DNA of 64,000 nt from Albula goreensis (taxonomy: Eukaryota > Chordata > Actinopteri > Albuliformes > Albulidae), in assembly GCA_022829145.1 (NCBI GenBank), contig CM040755.1:8565063-8629062 (forward strand), in the 5' to 3' direction. Under the pieces are notes generated by a model. The model saw only the letters and a list, made by a program, of their open reading frames with translations, was not told where the DNA came from and did no database searches. The position numbers and the translations under genes are program-made. Of this stretch, positions 25,323 through 37,734 are shown one piece after another (position 1 is the stretch's first letter; every line of letters starts with the position of its first letter).

Positions 25323-28247
25323 GACCATCACAGTGGGACCTCAATTCCAGTAAGCGGACATTTGAGAGAATAATCAAGAAATAGTTGGTTTCCTCTTCCT
25401 TGGTGCATTTCTGGGTTTCTATGATTGAGAGCCAGCATGCTCATGCAATACATACACAACATTCGCCTCAAATGATTGTCAATGGTTTTAATGTCAGGCA
25501 CTGTGCGAGATGTGCAAACTTCTGTCATCAGATGCTCTGTGTATAGTTCACTTGTAGCGAGTTGATTTTGGCAGAATTAGGTTCTAGGTTTCCTACTGTC
25601 TTGCATGTTATAAATAGCTAGAACGGTGCGGTATTATAAATTTAAAACCCAGAGGTTGAATCTAATTTTATGCTGTTAAAACATTCACCCTCTCCTTAAA
25701 ATTTTATGCGGTTTGTTTCGAGCTACAGCGATTTGCCAATTATTAATTTTTTATTTATTTATTTTTTTTTTTTTTCAAAAATAGGCAAGCCACACAACCC
25801 CTTTTTTAACAATGGGCATGACAATCAAACAAAGCATTATGGAACTATCAGTCCCTTCCCACTCATGTGCACAGGCATGTGTGTGTTTGCATGCATGTTT
25901 TTTTTTTTTTTTTCCCCCAGTTCCTTTCTTCCTTAGTTTGTCGTGTGCAAATGCCACGATGGCAGACGGCTGCAGAGAGCAGCCTCGCTCATAGTTGTGT
26001 CAGTGGGGTAGTGGGGGTTGCAGTCTGTGCTGGGGACTCTGTGCAAGTAGGCATATCCAGCAGGGAACCGGTCCACACTTTGATCTGTGACAGCTGAGGC
26101 AGGGCTGTCTGCCTGCTGCCGAGTCTTTCCAGTGGAAGCAGAGCACTGTGCACCAAGAGCCAGCTCCTCTGTGTCGCCGCCGAGTTTTTTCTAACGAGCT
26201 GTTTATTGTTAGGGGACGTGAATACTTTCAGTTGTACTGTAGGTGATTTGAGTGCAAAACCATAACACCACCACCACCACCGGCTTCCCCTTGATGTAGA
26301 AATGGAAATGGGGAAACCGCTTGGTATGAATGTGTTGTGCTCAAAAAGCTTATATTGTTGTTTGTTTGTTATTTAACTAAACACTAAGGCAGTTTGCTGT
26401 AGAACTGTTGTCTGTTGTTGCTTTTGTACGATTGTACTTGCACTCTTGTCCCCAGTGAGTGCTGTGTTGATTGACAAACTTTTCATTTTTTCTTGTTTGT
26501 TTTTTGTTTTGTTTTCCCCACTCATGTTGCTCCAAATGCTTGCAAACAACATAAGCAAAAGCTATGCTGTCAGGAGCTGATGAAACAGCCTCGTCACTGG
26601 CTGTTGTAAAGACGTTTATGAACATGGTCATTATGGCATTGTGGGTATGGTAGGAGTAACATCTTGATACTTTCCAACCATACTTTGTTGTGTAGAAACA
26701 CTGTCTATATGTGCATTTATTGAGGATAAATACATTAAAAAATGGCATGATTATGTATCTAAAAAAATCAATAAAAATGAACTTAAGATGTTGTATTTTC
26801 AATTTATAACTGAAGATCAATAGTAAAATAGGTTTGTGTGGTGACAGCTTGATGCCATTTTTAGCACCCACCTCTCACATATAGTGTGTTTTTAAATGCA
26901 CTTACTATTTCATCTTCTCTCCGTAAATCATCTCCACGCTTTTCTGCAAGGCCTCCAATTCACCTCGCCTGACTGCTGACAAAGCACTCGCCAACGCAGC
27001 CGCTGCATTAAGAGAATAATTTAGAATTTAGAATGCTCTGGATTGAGGCTGAGCTCCCTCCGCCCACCAGCCGGAACCTTCCGTACCCAACTATTGGCAG
27101 AACCAGGCCCCAGGAGGTTCCGGGGGAGAAGCTTTATCGCTCTTTGAGATCAAACCTCTGGTGAGGGGTCTGCTGGTGATCTCAGAAGATCACAAACCGC
27201 TCAGCTCTGCCCTGGCACCACATCCTGGGTGAGAGGCCAGCACAGAGGCACGAGGATCGAATTAACACTCTCTCAAAATGAGTGATCAGCTTGGGCCAAG
27301 ACAGGGGTTATTATTTTCCTAGAGAGTAGCTTGTTGCTGTCCATGCTGTTTGTTCTGTGTCTGCTTGTTTTATTTCATTTCCCTACCACAGAAGTCTTGC
27401 AAGAACAAGAGTAATGTATCCCTGTCTTTAATTTATGTGAAGTGTTTTCTTTGATTCTGCTCACATGTTTGGTGAAACAGTGTTGTTTTCCCGCAATCAA
27501 TTTTCCTTCATGGTTATTCTGCAACTACCTATTCCAGATTGAGTCTGCCCTGGTCTGATTTTCATTTTTTCAATAACAATAGATAGATGCATAATCTTTC
27601 TCTTATATCTGTGGAATCACTGCCCTTCAGATTTTAAAACTTCTTTTGCATGAGTTCTTCTGCAAATGTTACACAGCACAACAAATTTCTTTAAATGGAT
27701 GCATACCTGCAATTTTAAGCTGTCTTTCTAAATTCACCTCTGCTAACTTGCTCATGCTGTTTCATGCCTTTTATTAACCTCTGTGTGTCTCTGGGGTATC
27801 ATTCTATTTTATTTGCCTTCTGGTACGCTCTGCATTCCACTCTTCTCCTGTTTGAAAACTTTTTTTCTTACCTTTCTTGTTTTCACTGCTTCTCTATTTT
27901 TTTGTGTGTGGAATTCATCCCTTTCTAGCAGCAGTTTGCCCGGCTCTTTGGTCATTTTCAAGAGTACGGTCGTTTCTCACCTTGATTTCCATTATTTTTT
28001 TTTTCTCTTAGCCGGCCTTCTGTGCAGTTGGCCAGTCCCCATGGTGTGTGTGGTCTGTGCCTGAAAATTCATTATTGTCAGTGGGGCTTGCATGGCAGGC
28101 CAAAGCTGTATCTGCTGTGCAAGGCAGTGATGGTCAGAACTGCATGCAGACATTGAATAATGTCCAAATCTCACTCTGGCTGTGGCATTCTGTCATGTTG
28201 CCATGTGCAGCCAGTCAGACAAAAGACGGAATGTGAATGTGACTTTC

Positions 28248-28272
28248 AAAAAAAAAAAAAAAAAAAAAAAAA
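28248..28272. repeat. Poly-A run (25)
   Basis: An uninterrupted run of 25 A on the + strand. It could be an old retroposon tail, but the sequence upstream is not recognisable as an element. Confidence 0.9.
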
Positions 28273-30077
28273 GGCAAAAAAGCAAAAACGGAAGGAATGA
28301 AGGAATCTTTGTTTTATCTAGCCAGCAAATTACTAATTGCCCATTGACTTTGATACTGTTGGTTGAAGCTGTAAGTATAGGTTAAAGTGTAATGGCCAAA
28401 ATATGAACCGTGCTGCATAAACTGATGTTTGAAATCCTTCTGGTCTACTGGCTGTTTTATCTGCACAAGGCGGAAAGCTAGCCAGGCATGAAATCTAGCT
28501 ATTTAGTATCATGCAGTTAAATGTTAAATGTATTATTTGCTTGGTCTGAAACATAAAAATAGTTTTATTTCTTGAGGTGTTGCTTGGCAACGACAAACGA
28601 AGACATAACAAAGCTACGGTTACATTTTTTCGTTCACAGGTTTAGTACCTGCACTTTATTACGTGGTCCTCAAGGTGAGCTGCCAAACATTGTCTGAAAC
28701 TGGCAGTCTGTCATATTCTCTTAATGAACAGCTCCACAGCTGTAACTGTATGGGTAGTCATTGTACTCCCACTATCCACCATTGTACTCCTTCTAACCAC
28801 TCTCAACCATTCCAGACCTGTTGTATCATTTTGCATAGACCCCCATGCTATATGCATTAGGTAATAAAATAGAGATGGAGTATGTCTCTCCTGTTCTTCC
28901 TTCTTAGCCGTGGCCCTGCAGTTAAGGAACAAGCTGCCTGCCCACATACAGAACACACAGTCTCTATTTTACATGCACCTTTTAAAACATGCATATGTCC
29001 TCTGTGTTCTTTGTCATTTGAGACTTAAATTTGTTCCACTCTAATAACCCATCCAACATCCGCAGATAATCTCAAGTATTTTCTTTTTTTTTGCGTGATA
29101 TAATCTTACTGCATTTTTATGTGGTAATTTTCTTGTTCTGGATTTTTCATGATTCTGTAATTATGTCAGGCAGTGTTATTGGCTCTGGCCTTATTATGAC
29201 AAAATAAGAAGAGAACTGTTGGAAGGAGAGAGCAAGCAGTCTACGCCTGTTGTGATAATCCGCCACCCTGGGGGGAGTTTAAAACCACAGTGGCATATAG
29301 AAAAAAAAAAAAAAGATAAGCCTGTTTCCTACTCATGAGTATATTGTCTGTCACACTTAACATGCAGTCATCTACAGAGACACAGCATACCTTTTCCAGA
29401 GTGTGCCCCCTCCTCCCCCATTCTGCTCCACCCCCCATACACAAGCACTTATCCCCACCTCTCATCTCATCAGCTGCCCTGTCGCAGCTGATAAAGCCCA
29501 AGTACATGATAAATGGAAATGTTGCGCACAAATAGTCATTTCAGTTTTTATTATGCCTTGAAACATGTTTGTTAAAGCGTGCACAGGGGTGTCATAGGAC
29601 AATGAAATGGGGCGGCAAAAGAGACGCCGTATATTGGAGATGATCATGCATTATGGAGCTCTTCATTCAGTGTGAAATTTTAATAGCATTGGGAGAGGAG
29701 AGGGAAGTAACACCCAGCCAATTATGCATTATATGAAAGTGACAATACCTGTTTTAATTTAGATAATTCCACAGTATCATAAAAATTAAAAAGGAATATT
29801 TGTGTTTCACTATTTTCCCAGTAAATGTGTTGGAGGTACTGCTGTAATGCACTGGTGTAGTTAACGGTTGCTCGCTGAATGGTTGTTTTCATGGATGTTT
29901 TGTCCCATTTTATAGACGGGGGAATGACCAATACAAAAGTTCTATTTGTTCAACATATTTTCAGTCACTGTCGAAATGGCCCTCTCTCTTGACTCAACTT
30001 CAGTCTCATAAGGGACATGAGCGGTTGGGATCACACACTGCTCTCTGATTTCTCCTCCTTCTGTTTTAATTCTGCAG

Positions 30078-30228
30078 ATGTGGAGAGGGCCGTTCATGCT
30101 CCGGCTCACATCACAGAGAAAGTGGTTAAGCTCTTCAGGAACAAAAGTGAATTCACCTTCCTGGCCTCCATCCAGCAGAAGTCCTCTACGTCAGGAGTCA
30201 TATTCTCCATCCATGAGTCTGAACACAG
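30078..30228 (+). CDS. nell1: nell1 coding exon: TSPN domain, first part
   Basis: This is a partial coding exon of NEL-like protein 1, a secreted, heparin-binding, oligomeric glycoprotein with an N-terminal thrombospondin-like (laminin-G fold) domain, VWC and EGF-like repeats; in mammals it promotes osteochondral differentiation. The 151-bp exon starts with two bases of a split codon (xAT, probably Asp) and then reads 49 codons from VERAVHAPAH through LFRNKSEFTF to SIHESEH, ending in AG. Human NELL1, recalled from memory, has the nearly identical stretch LFRNKSEFTI in a corresponding position (about residues 62-112). The NELL2 paralogue is clearly less similar (RNKHEFTI). The acceptor is TTCTGCAG and the donor is CAG|GTAATG. 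The trailing AG joins the C of the next exon to give Ser, as in human. Confidence 0.95.
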
Positions 30229-30922
30229 GTAATGCATTTACAATCCTCTTATATAAGTATCGTTTTTTTTCAGAGAGACCCTATCAGCTAAAACCGTCAG
30301 CATTTTTTTTGTTTTTTTAACTGCTAGATGTGAATGGCCCTGTTTTTTAATGTAGTGTGCGATTCACTGTTGGATTCTCATCTTATTCATTTCTAAGTCA
30401 TTCACTTATGAATTCCATCAGACTGAAAAGATCAATTTCAGATTATTTTAGACTGGTAATGCATGCAGTACGCATTAATGATGGAGACGGAAGAGTGTTA
30501 AAGGCAATGGACAGCTGCTCAGCTCCTTATGGCAGAATGTATGTTTTTGATCACAGTATTCACAGACATGATGCTTGACCGTTTAGGCAGATATTTTCAG
30601 CCTCTTTGTGCTTCATTAACTAATGCAAATTGAGCACTGTTAAGCACAGACAAGTCCAACGGCAAATCTAACTGTTGTTGTATTTTCAGCTTTTGGAACC
30701 TATGTCAATAAACATTATTTTTGTTTTTATATTTTTTTGATGCTGCATTGAAGATTCTTTGATATTTTGAGGAATTTTCTGCTGTATATTGTCAGGCTTG
30801 TTTTGCGCTTGGTTGCAATCTGTGAAAGACAGAACAAACACACCCTTATACCCTTATTGAAGCTTAATTCAAGGCTTTCAAAAGGATTGTATTTTCAAGA
30901 ACAGAATGAACAGCATTGATTT

Positions 30923-30928
<6 letters not shown>

Positions 30929-30970
<42 letters not shown>
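30929..30970. repeat. nell1: (AT)n microsatellite
   Basis: A 42-bp perfect AT tract about 700 bp downstream of the first recognised exon. It is self-complementary and could extrude a cruciform, and is likely to vary in length. Confidence 0.95.
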
Positions 30971-30972
<2 letters not shown>

Positions 30973-33900
30973 TGCCTGTGGATAGCAAATACTTCCAGTA
31001 GCATTAAGTACATAGTAGGCCATTGTTTTATGTGGGAGAGTGTGTATTCTTGTGGAAGCAGGACATAATTAATACGCTACAGTCTTAGGCTTAAGCAGCA
31101 GAATAATCCACCAGATGGCTATTTTTCCAGCTCTTTTGGTGGCCCTGGAGAGAGGGCTGCTGGGCTGCGGAGGCAGCTGTGTTTCTCCCCCCACACTTGC
31201 CTCACACCCAAGGTGACCCCTCGCAGTGGGCACACCTTCTTAATTACCACGCTGCCCTTATTGGAAACCAGTAGGCAGGGCAAATGTCACTTTTGCTAAA
31301 TAGAGGCATTGAATTTTCATTGAACTTAATTGTTGCTCAGCATGCATTATAATTTGCTTCTGCACTTTCTCTTTTTTTTTTTTTTTTATCCCCCTGTAGC
31401 ACAAAGTCACACGTGCTGTCTCCCCATGGAGAGTTTTATCTTAACCCTTTTTGAGTGCATGGTTGGATCTTTCAGGTTGAAACGGTCCTTCGCAGGCTTT
31501 GAAATATACAGTGTAATTTGGGGTAGGAGCTGCCTGCTTTGCCGAGCTGTTCCATCAGAGATTGCTGAATAATGGCTACACCTGCAGATAGCAAAAGCTT
31601 TGCTCCATCTCTCTGAGTCCCCAAGATTATCCTTTCAAGATGAGGTTATTCAGCTCATTCAGATACCTTAACAACTTTTTCTGCTTTTTCACTCAGCCGA
31701 CACACAACTTCAAGGCTTTAGTTACCTGATAATGAAGGTTTTCTTCTTTCATTCCTCCCTAAATCACTGCCGCCCTCACCAAGCGCTTTTATTAGCGCAC
31801 TGAAATGTCCTTTTTTTATTGTTATAAGAGCTGCACTATGGAACAAAGGCCTATCAGATCCACACTATAGAACAAAAGGGGCTGTTCTGCCCACTCAGCG
31901 GTACACAGTGACCCTGGCTCGTATTATGAGCCCAGCCTTCGCTCTGGTGATCAGGCTCAAAAGTGCTGGGAGATTGCAGAGGGTGGCTCACGCATACTCT
32001 AGAGTACCCCCTCTGTGCCAGCTTCCGTTCTGTTGCTCTGGGTCTCCTGTTTCTACTGGTAGGGGCATATACAGGACTTTTTTCCCCCCCCTCTTCTCAT
32101 CATTGTGAACCCTTTTGGTTCTTCCTCCTTCCTTTTTGCCTGGAGCCCTAGAGGTTGTTTAGTCTGGAGCCATTACTGGCAAGACTGACAATGTGAAGGC
32201 TTGCATTTTAAACCGTGAATTGAAATTGATGAAAGTGCAGAGACTTTGACTGAAGAAGCTGTTTATGGCTCTTCAGTGCTTTGTAAACGGCTGCCGCCTC
32301 CACAGTCTGGGGCAGATAGGAGCTAAAATGCTGGAGAAGATTGGGAAATCCCATAATCGGCATGTTTAGAACCGAAATGCTTTCTTTCAGTGTGTCAGGT
32401 TGTTGTGGACTTGCTTTCAGAGCCATACGTGGGGGAGAAAATAAATAGCTATTGGAAGAGATATTTCAGAGATAATTAGTCTAATACATTTCCATTTTCC
32501 TTCAGGCCTTGAAGTATTTAAGTAAAATAAAATAAAAAAATACATGATGATTGCTTGCAGTTCAGTTGGCTTGTTAAAGTGGCCCTGCAAAGTATGGTCT
32601 GTAGCTAAAGTGGACAGCCACAGAATTAGTAATTTAAGTAATCAGTGGTTGGTGTTAACCAGTAGCATGAATTAAGGTCAAATGTTAGAAGGAACTTTTA
32701 CTGGTTGAGTGAGGATTGAAGATTGTCCAGCCTTGTTGAACTCCCACTCAGTGGTTGCTGGGACACAAAGCAATTGCTTACCAAGTCTTGATAGCAGTGA
32801 CATTTGCAGCTGATGTGTATCTGTTCCACCATTCGACAGGGTGTGCAAAGTCGACATCAGTTTCAGTTGGCTGTAGGTGTGTTTTATATTTGTTGTGTTT
32901 TTTTGGTTAGATTATTTCTATGTTTTTGCATTGTGAATATTCCCACCATATTTTATAACCGTTTCAAGTTGTTGCATTAGAATATTGCGGTTTAATAAAC
33001 ATAAAAATATCTTCAGTTTGTAATACTTTTGTGAATGTGCGTTCCACAATTTTACATGCATGTTAAAGTCAGCAAATCTATAAATAATGCTCTAGCTCAT
33101 TTTTTTGTTTCAACTAATGGATTGTCAGTGCCCTATAAACAGATTATATTGTATATTTGTCTGCTAGTTGGTTTGTTCTCCCAGTTTATACATGTTAGCT
33201 CCAGTAGCCAAGGGAGTTGCAGTGTAGTGTGTGTCACAGCTGTAGTGCCACTGGTGTTGAAGGTTAAACATGTTGGTAGCAGTACTGAATGAGTAAACAT
33301 GGAAAAATGCTATTTGTTCAAAACTAAACTAGAATCGCATAATAGTAAAAGTATCACAAATCATCTTTTAAAATGATCACATTCTGGAAATAGACATGCC
33401 TTGGAATTACGAATATGTTGGCAATAAACGTCAATTTACTGACTTTTTTCTAATACATTTTCAACCTACCATGATATGATGATCTTGCATGTACTACAGA
33501 TGTGGTTTAGCTTTCCTGTTCATAAAATCAAAATGAGAAAATGATCATACAGAGGTTGTCTATACATGTCACCCATAACATTTGGACTTTTATGGCATTT
33601 TAATAAACATTGTAAACACATTATGTGTTAGCTGTCATCTGTAGGAGTGCATAACTGTTTTCATAAAGGCATTCACAACTGTCAGATGCAACTGTAAATT
33701 ACATGCCACTGCCTGACATTAATCAACAGTTTATTTCTTAGTTTTGATTGAAATAAGCTGTCAGGACTTTGTCTTGAAACAAAATGAATAAATCATTCCA
33801 CACAAAACAAAGAGGAACCGTGTTCTTCCACCCCCACTATCCCGATTGATTATGGAAATTGGACCGAATGGAAACCCGCTTTGAAGTAAATGCGTTTTAG

Positions 33901-34848
33901 TGTCTTACAAAAAGACTTAACTCTAATGTCTGTTAATTTGCAGTGCGTTCGTTGTTTAAGATTAATAAGATTCTTGCACAGGAGGGTGCCGTAGTTACTA
34001 TGGAAACCATTTGAAGAGGAGCACGGGTCTTTTAGTCAAATGGGGATGTTGCATTAACGCTTGAGCCAGTTTGCCTCAGATTGCCTAAAACTCTCCTGGC
34101 CTGTTATGCGCTTGTAAACTTTATACAGCCTCCATATCTCATTTTTCAATTGACCCAAGCTTCTTAAATAATTGAATACTAATATGTATATTCTCTGTTT
34201 TGTGAATTAGAATTTGAATTCTGTTTTGCATTTTGCAACATTTTTATGGCATTTTTTTTATGGCATGACTCATATAAGGGGAGTGTTTTTTTATTTTTTA
34301 AGGGTAGAATGAATGCTGGAAAACAAGATGACTTGATATAAAAAGAATTTTAACCAATATCTTTGGCTTGCAGGGAATATTCTCTGAGAAATTATCAGCG
34401 GTTTATCTTGCAATTATCATTTATACTTCCATAAGTGAGTGGATAATTGCAGGACTGATCTTGAAATTAATGTGATGGTTTCTTGAAAACATGACCCCTC
34501 AAGAAATAGGCATCCACTCATTCACCATGTTGTCCATAGTGTTGAATTATTATTTTTTTTTTTTTCAGTGTAAAGCCCATTTTGTTCTTTCGGCAGTCGA
34601 TGCTAAACTGTTTAAAAACAAGAAAATCAGCACTTTCATTTAATTGAGCTAAGGAAGTGAAGGAAAGGTCTTGATTGAGTCCAGACTATATCAGACGTAC
34701 AAAACGGTACTGAAATTTATTCCAGGAAATACAGAATCCATTGCTTTTGTGAGCCTGTTCACACAATACTTTACAGGTAACCGGATCAGATGACTGTGCT
34801 CAGAAAAACTTACGTGCACATGATGTGTTGCTGAATTTGCTGCTGTTG

Positions 34849-34871
34849 TTTTTTTTTTTTTTTTTTTTTTT
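34849..34871. repeat. Poly-T run (23)
   Basis: A run of 23 T preceded by TGCTGCTGTTG. It lies about 250 bp upstream of MITE copy B but is not part of it. Confidence 0.9.
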
Positions 34872-35114
34872 ACATGGAGAGATGAGCCAAGTCAGCACTC
34901 TGCTGTGTGGGGGAATGACGAAAATACCACTTGGGGGCAAAAAAATCCGATTTGATCAGTCAGACACAAACCACCAGCCATTAGATATGTATCAGATTTT
35001 AACTACATACAAATGTGGCTTAAACTGCATTTTTAAAAAATCTGATTACATTTTGCAATTTACTCTTTATACCTTGAGGAAAAAGGTTAAATATGGTTAA
35101 AAAAAAATCACATA

Positions 35115-35441
35115 CAGGGGGTCTTTGACTTACGAACGAGTTCTGTTCCTAGGACTTGTCATAAGTCGATTTTCGATGTAAGTCGGAATTTATACCTAAT
35201 TATACCTAAGTTAACACCTTAAGTCACTCACTGTACACACAACACATGAAGGACATATAAAATACAGTAATTAAATGAAACAGTAATTAAAGAAAGAGAG
35301 AACAATTTCTTATCTTTATTTCTGTGGTCGTATTTACCGAACCAAACTGCTTAGGTCGAAACTAGGCTTTTTAAATAATTTATGGGGGTCGAAACCACGA
35401 AACGACGTAACTCGAGATCGTCGTAACCCGAGGACCCCCTG
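35115..35441. mobile_element. Pogo/Tigger-like MITE, copy B
   Basis: A 327-bp element homologous to 19852-20192. It begins CAGGGGGTCTTTGACTTACG and ends CGAGGACCCCCTG, with TA on both sides (35113-35114 and 35442-35443). Internal blocks shared with copy A include TAAGTCGGAATTTATACCTA, CACCTTAAGTCACTCAC, ATAAAATACAGTAATTAAAT and CTTAGGTCGAAACTAGG. The difference in length comes from small indels. It has no coding capacity. Two copies with preserved ends and target sites in 15 kb suggest a family that was once active in this genome. Confidence 0.9.
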
Positions 35442-35449
35442 TATTTGTT

Positions 35450-36290
35450 ACCAGAAGCTGGGTGTCTGGAGGCAGCCTTAATTGTCGGGAGTTTAAAGAT
35501 GAGGATAGTTTTTGGCTGAATCCAGGCTGTATTCTCAATGGCCAGGACAGGGCTGATTACACTTTATCCCATCCTCCCCCGGCTCTTCCCCAGGTTTAAC
35601 TGTCTCCTGCAGCCTGTCAGTGAACCTTCAGTGCTGCATGGGATCGCAGGTGAGGGGCTACCCCAGGGAACAGGCCCACTGATCTGGGTCCCCATTAATA
35701 CCTGCGCAGCCATATTACAGCGAAGTTTATGGCCCAAAGTATGGGACATGTTTTTAATTAGGGTTTATAAATAGCCATGCAAAAAAGGCCAACATGTTTC
35801 CAGTGGCTTTCCCTCTCCACTGTCACTGACACCCCTTTTGTCGCCCTTCTGGCGTGATTAAAAAAGATTGATGGGCCAAATTGACAGAGGCAGCCCTGGA
35901 ATTTTAATGTCGAGGACCTGCTTTTGAGAAGAGGCGGTGTCCCTCCGGGACTAGAGAACAGCAGGAGGGCCCGCATGCCACCATGGAAAATTAGGTGATG
36001 CCGTACCAACGCTGTCGTACCTGTGGGCTTGCAATAAGCACTGCTCGGTGTATTGGTCTTCCCACTGTGAATGTAATATTTCCCACTCTCGCGGACTCCT
36101 CTGCTGCTCCACTGATGGGTCTTCTCAGAGCTATCCCTCTCATAATGACTTCAGACACAAAAGAAATGGGGCTCGATATTGCCTTTTACTTTTATGGGCT
36201 AGTTTCACAGGTAATCATCTTTGCTTATATGGTTAATATAAGACCTCTTTTTAGAGCCAGGGTGCATGGTAAGTAGGCACATTACAAATG
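35450..36290. other. nell1: Candidate conserved non-coding block in nell1 intron
   Basis: Roughly 840 bp with higher G+C and less simple repeat than neighbouring intron. It contains long unrepetitive stretches with embedded AT-rich cores such as GGCGTGATTAAAAAAGATTG and TTTTAATGTCGAGGACCTG. Overlapping open frames on both strands (35538-35774, 35758-36009, 35995-36276) lack splice sites in matching phase and have no protein resemblance, so coding use is unlikely. The texture is that of vertebrate conserved non-coding elements, but conservation cannot be measured here. Confidence 0.35.
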
Positions 36291-36962
36291 GCAGTAGTTC
36301 GTATTTTAGAATCTCCATATTTTGCTGCCCCAGAAGTGCCTTTGCGACACATCTCATTAATCTATACGCCACCCTCAGTTTAATCTAATTGAAAAATTAC
36401 TCTGAATTTTATGATTTTTTTTTTCTTTTTTCTTTTTTTTTCCCCCCCTCCCATGATGGTCTGTCGATGGCAGCGGTATTTATTTTGAGATGTTCCCAGT
36501 TTAATGTAACGGAAAATTAGGAGATGGTTAAACCGCACACTCTGTGAAGCCTCACTTGGTATTCCGCCTAGCACCCCTGTCCTTGTTCCCATAAATATGG
36601 ATGAGGGCTGTTTGGGTCTGGCTGGCGCAGCCGAGGCGAGTTCGCAGCAGTTGTGGGAATTATAAAATGTCATGCTCAGCTGACTACGGCACTCTCATTA
36701 AAGGCTTCTGCCCCCTTTTGCTCTCTGTTTATCAAAACCATCAGGAGATGATCATATACATACACCACGGCCCCTGTGACCCCGTGTCACCGGGCCCTGT
36801 TTCATCACTCTGGCATCATTGAGGGCTTTTATTGAGCTGGCCTCTGTAGTGTGCCGAGGTGCTCTATTTATTTATTTATTTATTTTTTGTTTTGGTTGGA
36901 ATAGCCCCCTGACCTCTGTTCCCCTGGTGCTGCCTGTAAACGATTTCCCCTTAAATTTGCTT

Positions 36963-36985
36963 CCCCCCCGCCCCCCCCGACCCCC
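36963..36985 (-). other. C-run cluster (G-quadruplex-type on - strand)
   Basis: C runs of 7, 8 and 5 are separated by one and two bases. The 8-run can supply two G tracts, so the - strand meets the four-tract quadruplex pattern. It lies about 750 bp upstream of the second recognised nell1 exon, on the template strand for nell1. Confidence 0.7.
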
Positions 36986-37106
36986 ACTTCATTACGCAGT
37001 CTGAATGCGTCGGAATATTTTGAGGTGCCCCTTGTTTGATTTGCAAGCTGTTTTGCTGTGCCTCTTGCTGAAAGAAGGCTCACTTGTGAAAAGGGTTGGA
37101 GAGGCA

Positions 37107-37111
<5 letters not shown>

Positions 37112-37138
<27 letters not shown>
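37112..37138. repeat. Poly-A run (27)
   Basis: 27 consecutive A, about 600 bp upstream of the second recognised exon. This is the longest homopolymer in the window. Confidence 0.9.
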
Positions 37139-37142
<4 letters not shown>

Positions 37143-37734
37143 ATGGAGAAGATTTGCTTGAGAATCTTTGAAAGGAAATTTCAGCAGTCTCCAGATACAG
37201 ATATTTTTTTTGTCCTGTTTTTACTGAGTCTCCTATGTGGTGCACTTGAATGTGGAGAGCATATTGTGAGATGAACATTTTTTTCATTTCACTTGTTTGG
37301 CCATGTAAACTCACTAAACCAGCTGATAGGATCCTGTTTTTGAAAGTTAGAAAAAGCTATCGTAAGTGAAAATTGTGCGTGAATCAGTATTAATGCTTTT
37401 CTAAAATGTAATCTATGACCGTGATCCGATAAACATTTGTCTTTAACTTAAAGTGTTCATTTTTATGTCACCTGCACAGTTTGGCCAGGAAAATTTAGCT
37501 TAACAAACTGTTCTTGCGCAGAAAAAGAATTGCGTACTTATTATAAAAACTTGAAGACAAATGATGATTGAATCCAGGCCAATTTGTTTTGAACCGGTTT
37601 TCCTCTGCAAAAAATCACTGCATGTTAAATAGCAATCTAGCCCAGAGCCAAGCCTGCATCATGCTGGTCCATGCATTTAACAACTGTACGTGCAGTTGGT
37701 CATTATGTGTCATTTTCTCACCCCTCCAACGCAG

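Larger units (their letters stand above)
20738..30077. other. Non-coding: intron immediately upstream of the first recognised nell1 exon
   Basis: Only chance open frames are present. Recognisable contents are a CpG- and G+C-rich block at about 24028-24175, poly-T (24388-24410) and poly-A (28248-28272) runs, an AC tract at 25290-25319, a CAC trinucleotide patch near 26266-26282, and a short perfect hairpin at 22602-22625. A G+C-richer stretch with several intact AT-rich cores lies at about 26930-27260. The region ends in an ordinary acceptor, a pyrimidine-rich tract then TTCTGCAG, at 30077. Confidence 0.75.
30229..37734 (+). other. nell1: nell1 intron (7.5 kb)
   Basis: A phase-2 intron between the first and second recognised exons, GTAATG at the 5' end and a pyrimidine-rich tract ending CCAACGCAG at the 3' end. 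Contents: an AT dinucleotide tract at 30929-30970, a poly-T run at 34849-34871, MITE copy B at 35115-35441, a G+C-richer block from about 35450 to 37030 that may be conserved regulatory DNA, a C-run cluster at 36963-36985, and a 27-A run at 37112-37138. I see no additional coding exon; the frames present are chance. Confidence 0.9.

Noticed and set aside
26377..26871. 164-codon - strand frame, the longest in the window
   Set aside because: Low-complexity A+T-rich sequence without a domain, codon bias or nearby exon signals. I treat it as chance.
36880..37314. 144-codon - strand frame
   Set aside because: It crosses the poly-A run (giving poly-Phe) and the C-run cluster (giving Gly-rich sequence), so it is compositional.
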